64,000 bases of DNA from Wuchereria bancrofti (taxonomy: Eukaryota > Nematoda > Chromadorea > Rhabditida > Onchocercidae), in assembly GCA_005281725.1 (NCBI GenBank), contig SSBO01000001.1, forward strand, positions 3,022,399 to 3,086,398, read 5' to 3'. Under the pieces are notes generated by a model. That model searched no databases. It worked only from the letters and a program-made list of their open reading frames with translations, and had not been told where the DNA came from. The translations under genes were made by a program, and so were the position numbers. Below, in pieces: positions 57,632 through 64,000 of the stretch. Positions within the stretch are counted from its first letter, which is position 1. Every line of letters starts with the position of its first letter.

Positions 57632-60222
57632 TCAGAAATATGAAGTGTTCATGTAAATGGTTTGAAGTTTATTCGAAGTTAAATAAAAGGATCTACATAC
57701 TTTAACTTGTTCAACAACCAAATTCGTCAGGCACCCCTGCATGATAATCTCTTTGATAAATGTATCCATTATTTCTAAGCAAACATTCTTTGTTACAGTG
57801 CTCGTAACTTCCACAAATATATCTTTCGTGTCCATATCAAGCTGCAATCAAACATTGTACAAAGAAGGAACTTTTCATCACTCTCTATTCGCAAAGAAAT
57901 TAAAAACAGTACGTCACCTTTGTCTCCTCGCAATTCGTCACGGGTGGTACGCTTATAACCAGGCCATTTGAATCCATCAAACACGGATAAAGGGAGAGCT
58001 TTTGAATGAGATACATGTATCTAGAAATGTCTATGTGTAAGATTCCCTAAAGGGCGCACTTATTCACTTTTTTTTTTTTTTAAACTCAATACTTTCACGA
58101 AATACACAACTGTAATAATGAGATCGCTCTAAATTTAAATTTAGCTGATGGAAAAGTTTAAAAACAAGAGAAGCTACCAACTTATGAGTATTTGATACCA
58201 CGTTTCGTTTTTCTTTTTTTCGGACTAGTTCCGCTTCATTTGTCAAATTTGATGATAGTTCTCTCCCAGAAATTTTTTTGTGTCGATGTAATGGTGTTAT
58301 CTGTAATAATATAATTTTATCCGAAAAAATCTTTTTTCGGAAGAAAATATGTATAACTTACCATCAATATATCAGGATCAACGGCTCCATAAACTAGGGG
58401 AACTCGAAGTTTGCGGAAGTTGTGTGTGCCGATGCTTGCAATAGTTCTTTCTTCACAAACAGATGAATGCAACTTATTCTGAAACAGAAACTGGATTGGT
58501 CTTAGAAATTTCTCTCAACGTAAACAATGCAGTAAGATTTCAATTATGAATTCTGTAATAAGTGCGTAAATGAATACATGAATTCTTAATTATGGTGAGA
58601 AAATAGAAGTTAAATTACCTGAATATTCAATAACTGTTTTACTTTTTCTGCACTTAATGAGCAGTCCTTCAAAATGCAACAGACAATATAGGGACGAATT
58701 TCCAATGTTTCTTTCGTCCTCTCAACTAATACCTGAATAATGAGAGTCTGAATAAAGAGAGTCCCCACTAATAATAATATGATATTTTTTCCGACTCCAA
58801 AAACACATTTACTGAAATTGCTTACATTATTCATTCCGTAATTGATAGTGATTACTGGAACAACTGGTACACATTCGTCTCTGTTAATATTGCTTTTAGC
58901 TGAGTTTGCTTTCGATCCTTTTCCATCGTTGTTCTTTATCGATGTTTTTGGTTCTTTCTTCTTCAGATAATCTATTAGCGCAAAGGTCTTATGCCTTGGA
59001 TCCTCGACTAATTTTTTAAAACGATTATCCAAAAACCTGAAATTACTACCCACTTATTTAAGATACGAAAATATGAAATTAATTCCAACCGAACCAAACA
59101 TAAACAATAAGTATGTGTTAAACAACAACATGTGCCTACTTGTTATTAGCGAGTTCTAGCGTTTTTATCTTTTTGCAATTACAGAACAAGAACGGAAGAT
59201 CGGCGATTTCGTTATTTGATAAATTTACGGTCTTCAAATTGTCATACAATGAGTTCACTTCAGTAGGCAATTCCTTGATATAATTTGAATTAAGAATCAA
59301 AGTATGCAATTTCGACTGAATGGGGAACGAAGTTGGAAACTCGGTTAATTGATTATGGGACGCATCAAGATGCTGCAGAGAAACAAGATTCGACATGTCG
59401 GGTAGCGATGAAATCTAGAACAAAAACATGTAACTTCTAGAACAAACATAAAACTTGTAAGTTGCATGTTAAATGTATTTGCGTTATCGGAAAATTATTA
59501 TAGTAACCATTAGAAAACATAAATTAAAAAAATCAAAAACACAGCAAAGTTTTAAGTGTAAAATTATACAGTAGTACAAAAATATTTTTCAGCACATGGA
59601 AATGAATATCCATATATATACCTTGTTATTCGCAAGCAGGAGCGTCGAGAGATGGGGCAAACAACCAATTGCTGCTGGGAGTCGATCAAGTTTGTTTATT
59701 GATAGATCAAGAAATTGTAATTCTTTCAAGTCACCAATATCCTTCGGAATATGCACTAAAGCATTACTGTGCAATATAAGCTTCCTTAGCTTCGATACCT
59801 TCCCCACACAAGTGTGCAACATGCTGAGCTCAAGTCGAGTAAGTTCAATATAGTTGAGTGGAGTATTCTAAAATGAAAAATAATCTAAACTAAATTAAAC
59901 TGACTATAAATACACCTTTATCATAAAATCCATATTTTCTAAAAGCGTCATTTCACAGCTCAACTGTAGAAATACAACGATTAAGGACTAAAATACTTCC
60001 AATAGCAACGTACAGATGGAAGAAATATGTGAAAGAACAAGAAATAAGTTCTTTTTCGTTATGAGAACTTACTGGAGCGAAAATTTCGGCTTGCAACTGT
60101 TCATCATTGATGTCTGGATTTCGATCCCCAACTGGAAGAGAAGTCAAACTAAGTTCGCATCGGCTCTCTAATATAACTCTTCTCAGTTCTGGCCATTCCA
60201 ATAACACCCCATTATTTGACAT
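57632..60222 (-). CDS. LRRC47-like leucine-rich repeat protein with B3/4-like region
   Basis: Conserved animal protein linked to translation, with leucine-rich repeats and a C-terminal part related to the B3/4 domain of phenylalanyl-tRNA synthetase beta. Ten exons in coding order: 60073-60222, 59916-59963, 59622-59867, 59140-59414, 58826-59036, 58619-58732, 58362-58478, 58182-58300, 57918-58020 and 57632-57841, about 530 residues. Residues 50-235 hold LRR units (LRKLILHSNALVHIPKDIGD, LQHLDASHNQLTEFPTSF, LKTVNLSNNEIADLPFL). RFKKLVEDPRHK caps them. Then come a Lys/Asn-rich linker and a conserved C-terminal part (ERTIASIGTHNFRKLRVPLV, YPCLMDSNGLVISVPPVTN, DIFVEVTSTVTKNVCLEIMD, LVVEQVKV). The last exon is read through to its stop because KLQTIYMNTSYF lines up with the usual C-terminus; a further splice after VEQVK is possible. 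TTATAG lies a few bases before the ATG. Confidence 0.88.
58321..58340. repeat. Short perfect hairpin in LRRC47 intron
   Basis: Nine complementary bases on each side (CCGAAAAAA and TTTTTTCGG) around a 2-base centre. It lies in the 61-base intron between 58300 and 58362, so it could affect the folding of that intron. Confidence 0.7.
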
Positions 60223-60997
60223 AGTACTATAAATGGATTTCAGTACTGTTTACACTCATGTCTAAGTAACACTATGAAAATAACAATTTGCATGGCTTGG
60301 CGTCAAATAAATTTAAAAATATGCACGCCTACTCGGGAGAGATGGGGATATACTACTTTTCTAAGTTATGAAGCCACGAACGCGTAAATTTACTTAAACT
60401 ACAAATCCTTACTAAGCAATTCACACTCAATCAAATAGAAGTACTGATTTAGAAAATTCGAAGCTTTGGAAGAGTCATATGACTTGGATATACATCCTTA
60501 TTGAATAATCAAAAGCGCCACGTTATTGCCATAAAAAATGACAACAGTATAGTATCCGAAAAACCCAAAATGAGACATAAAAACCGGTATTATGATCGAC
60601 CGTGTTACCGATATTTATTCATAAATTTTTATCGCAATCTCCAAATGAAAGCTGTCCCTTCATCCAGCCAACTGTAGAAGGGATTCTTAGGCCAAGTAAC
60701 TTTCCTCTTCGCCAGAATAGGCTATCGGGCTTCCTATAAGAATAATTGATAAGTTCTAATTATTATCCACAAGTTCCATCATCCTGAATATCGTTTTGTC
60801 GTTGAACCGAGTACGAAGAGATACGATTATTTAGGAGAGGCAGAGAAAGAGCAGAAATTCGGAGAGGAACATGCAGTGTGGGGGAGAAAAGATTGAAAGC
60901 GGAAGGAAATATTATTGACAGTGAAGGGAGGGCAACAGAAGGTCAATTTGTTTCGCGCACTGCCCGGTCTTTTCTTTTGGGATAACAGCCGGAGAGG

Positions 60998-61006
60998 TTA
61001 TAAAAG
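60998..61006 (+). promoter_or_regulatory. TATA-box-like element
   Basis: TTATAAAAG follows a purine-rich, less AT-rich stretch, which stands out in this region. The next gene on this strand that I can see begins only at 63.8 kb, so the link is speculative. Confidence 0.25.
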
Positions 61007-63281
61007 ATACAGCAATCTTCTGTTAGGTGTACAGTTTTTGTTGTCAATTTTACTTTCAGATTTTACTTCTGCCATTTTACTTTCAGTTTTGCTTAAAATT
61101 TAATTGGTCATATATTTTATACGATTCTAAGATTTAACAGTAACTGCTCTCTATACTATCTGTAATAAGTGCTCAATACAAAAAGTTTGCCGTTCTGAAT
61201 TTTTTCAGCCCATTTAAATGTAATATTTTCATTTCTTTGCCGAGAGAATCTCAGAAATAAATGTAATAGTTTTTTCTTTTTTTTTTTCTTTTTTTTTGCG
61301 GGAAGGAAAATTCATTTTTTATTAAATCCATTTAATTGAGTGATCTTCAATTTCAGGAAAAAGAGGAACGCTATTTTCAAGTATATGTCGAGAACTAAAA
61401 TGGATTTGTAGATCATCGCTTGCTTGATTAACGAATATGCTAATAGTTATACAGATTAAAATTTAAGGAAATTGAAGTCCATAACATTAAATAATAAATG
61501 TACACATGGATAGCACAATTTTTGTCGTTTTTATTAAAACTGTTGCTCTCACCACTTGAGATTGGCGCTGATTCTGTTAGCTTGATGGCAGCAGAAGGAC
61601 CAGCCTGAAGAGGACATTGATATACCTCATCACATAAATTTCGAGCCAGTGACCATTGTATTGTGTTTCAATAAATCTCTAAGTTTTAAGACTACGATCC
61701 AAAATGAATCTCAAAGTTATGGGTGCATGAATTCGAAAAGCAGTACTTACCGATCAGCGATGGTTATCCGAATTCAAAATAAGCTTAAATAAGGTAGCAG
61801 TCAAATCATTCGCAGATCCTTACAGTAATATGGATCAGTAGGTTATCAGTAATATGGAGTACTGCTTTGTTTGTGATTGCATTATCATGAGGAATTGTGA
61901 GTGAAATGTGAAAAAAGTTAAATTTAATTAGTGGACAGAAAAAAAGAAACCAAATGAAAGGAAGGCTAGTTGTGAGGAAGGTCATCTAATGTAACAAATT
62001 AGTTAATTAGATGCTGCATTCAAACAATTATTCAATTATTTAAAACAATGCTGATTTATGCGGATGCTGTAATTAAGGCAGAGATTTTTCCCAAATCCAC
62101 TGCCACGAATGAAATTTTGCTATCATCATTTAATTGTTAGATTAGATCAAAAATAAAGACCGACAAGTTAATTAGGCTCATATTCGTTCGGCTTTCTCTA
62201 CCCACTTGGCGTTATCTCCATATGTCTACATTTAAAACTGGTTTGCAAAAGTTTTATGATATAATTGTGAAACATTCAAAATTTTGAAAAATTGGAAAAA
62301 ATATTAAACCATTCTTCCTATTGAGCATCAATTATTGAAGTTTAGCTCCATAAAATGTCTGCAATTTCGAGATTTGTATTGACTTTAATTTAAAATGATA
62401 TTGCACAATAAGACTGATATTGATTTGTTTTTTCTCGAATTCAGATAGGCAGTAAACTGTCATTTCTGCTTACTTCGAAGCATTCTACTCATTTTCATAG
62501 TCTATGTTTTAATAACAGCGGAGTATTTCGCTTAAATTTTGAGGAAAATTATGTTCAGAAATGAGAAGTAGCACTATTTTTGCAATAAAGTACTCGAAAT
62601 GAACTAATTATTCAATGGGTCAAATTTCATAAAATTTCCAAAATCCATTCTCACAGTTTTATTGAAGATGAACTATGCGAAGAACTATCTCGAGGTGTAT
62701 CAAGTTAAAAAGTGTTCATTTAGAGGAGTATTAAATTTCTGAAATCGCTTTTAAATTCCATAAGATCCTTTGTTAAATACCTTCAAATGATTATTTTAAG
62801 CAGACCTCAGCCTCCTTATCAATCAGTCAACTCATCAGTTGTAATTTAGTGGACTTTGATTCAAACATGCCTTATATAAAATGCAATACGACTTCACTTT
62901 CTGATTTGAAATTATTGCAACGATTTAGTATCATTTCACCATCATTTCATTGAAAATGTCTCAAAATAAAGAAAAGTTTTTGTCATGAAAAATCGAAAAT
63001 TTAATATTTTCGACAAATTTGAATTTTTAATGCAATTAAAAAAATTAATGTGTTGCGACTATGAATTTGACTAAAGTTTCAGTCCTTCTCGATATCGAAT
63101 GACATTGACGTGATAATCTTTTGTATTTTAAGTCCTATTTTTATAATGATTCATTTTTTGATGTTTAGGTAAATGGAAGTCAAATGTATTTTACGCTTCT
63201 GGAAATTCTATTATATTCAAAGGCACACTTAGATAATCCATTCAGCCATATAACGACATGACCTTTGGAGACATGATTTAT

Positions 63282-63302
63282 TGATGATGATGATGATGAT
63301 TG
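63282..63302. repeat. (GAT)n microsatellite
   Basis: Six to seven consecutive GAT units, seen directly; no coding context. Confidence 0.8.
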
Positions 63303-63776
63303 AAATGACGTTGGTTTTAATGAGGGCCTGCTGTTGTTCAATAACCTATTTTAACATTTCTGCAATCGTCATCACAGGAGAGATGCTACAGACGCTTTTT
63401 TGGACTCACTTGTTTCCATCATTTTCTTTAAGCTTCTCAGATAACTTTTTCAATTATTAGTTTTTCTGGTGCTTTATCATTCATTAGCTTCCCATTTTGC
63501 AATTATTTAAAAGAATGATACACTTTGCAGAGTTGGAGTGAACACCAATAAGGATTGATGAATTTTGTGCAAGTTACTGAATTCATAATATGTTTTCTTG
63601 TGAAAACAGGTGAAAAGTTGCACTTTCGAATATTTACAAGTTATTGTAATTTTTTTTGAAGAGTTCCTGTCGCTACAGAAATCAGTATATTATGTACAGC
63701 ATGGAAGATTTAAAAATTTTTCACCTTTGAAAATGACAGATATTATGGTTCTGCTTAGGCATTAATTTTAATTTAG

Positions 63777-63880
63777 TATGTGGGCAGCTTGCAGCAGTTT
63801 TTTCTGAAGTAACACAAAGTAGCGACTGTTCGAACTGGAGCACATGGGGACCATGCATTTGGCCCGATAGGGAATTCAAT
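63777..63880 (+). CDS. Partial gene: exon with thrombospondin type-1 repeat start
   Basis: After a TTTAG acceptor at 63776 the frame reads ...QLAAVFSEVTQSSDCSNWST and then WGPCIWPDREFN. The CSxWSxWGPC core is the start of a thrombospondin type-1 repeat, a secreted or extracellular adhesion module. LAAVFS before it looks like the end of a signal peptide, so an upstream exon should carry the start. The exon can end at the GTTCGT donor at 63881; otherwise the frame stops at 63896-63898. The rest of the gene lies beyond the window or in exons I cannot place. Which TSP1 protein this is cannot be said. Confidence 0.6.
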
Positions 63881-64000
63881 GTTCGTTTTACCAATTAGTT
63901 CAGCCTCCTTTATATTTCAATTCCATGGATCTTAGATTTCAAAATATTTAATTTATTTAGCCTTCAAGATTTTAAAAAATTTAAAACTTCTAAAGAGCAT

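Larger units (their letters stand above)
60223..63776. other. Right-hand intergenic region
   Basis: It holds the LRRC47 promoter on the left and, presumably, promoter and first exon(s) of the thrombospondin-repeat gene on the right. A purine-rich stretch at about 60820-60960 is followed by a TATA-like box. A (GAT)n run lies at about 63282-63302. The 62-codon open frame at 60915-61103 has no family support. Confidence 0.5.

Noticed and set aside
60915..61103. 62-codon plus-strand open frame after a purine-rich stretch
   Set aside because: No acceptor or donor gives continuity and there is no recognisable domain; kept only as a possible promoter region.

Overview
The window is eukaryotic nuclear DNA: strongly AT-rich, with intron-rich genes on both strands and YAG acceptor-like sites only a few bases upstream of several start codons, as expected for spliced-leader trans-splicing. 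The gene families (troponin T, WHT-type ABCG transporter, SPOP, CISD3, unorthodox aquaporin, SEL-1, MRPS-5, CIF-1/eIF3m, CNOT9, LRRC47) and the intron sizes of a few hundred bases up to more than 1 kb fit a nematode, most likely a filarial or other spirurid worm. The species assignment is inference. I saw no bacterial genes, CRISPR array or recognisable tRNA or rRNA gene.

Layout: troponin T (+, 1.7-5.2 kb) converges on an ABCG half transporter (-, 6.4-12.2 kb), followed by an SPOP-like MATH-BTB protein (-, 13.2-17.2 kb). An 8 kb gene-poor stretch full of microsatellites separates SPOP from a divergently transcribed CISD3-type iron-sulfur protein (+, 25.2-27.4 kb). A very small two-exon membrane protein gene (-, 28.0-28.8 kb) and a superaquaporin (+, 30.8-32.8 kb) follow. 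From 33.6 to 39.4 kb the DNA is a repeat graveyard: a dispersed ~300-bp family in both orientations, a degenerate tandem array, and the relic of a BEL/Pao-like reverse transcriptase.

From 40.4 to 57.0 kb four housekeeping genes lie head to tail on the plus strand: SEL-1 (ER-associated degradation), MRPS-5 (mitochondrial ribosome), CIF-1/eIF3m (translation initiation) and CNOT9/NTL-9 (CCR4-NOT deadenylase). They converge on an LRRC47-like gene (-, 57.6-60.2 kb). The right edge holds one exon of a thrombospondin type-1 repeat protein. All exon models were built by hand from splice sites, reading-frame continuity and family similarity. Reading frames are continuous in every multi-exon model except one junction in mrps-5.

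I found no convincing new multi-gene system. The points most worth checking are: GC-AG introns in CNOT9 (strong) and possibly in the aquaporin and ABCG genes; a partial exon duplication inside the ABCG gene; altered signature residues in the ABCG protein and altered NPA boxes in the aquaporin; an in-frame upstream exon that would add residues ahead of the SEL-1 signal peptide; the mrps-5 phase conflict; and the repeat-rich retroelement relic.
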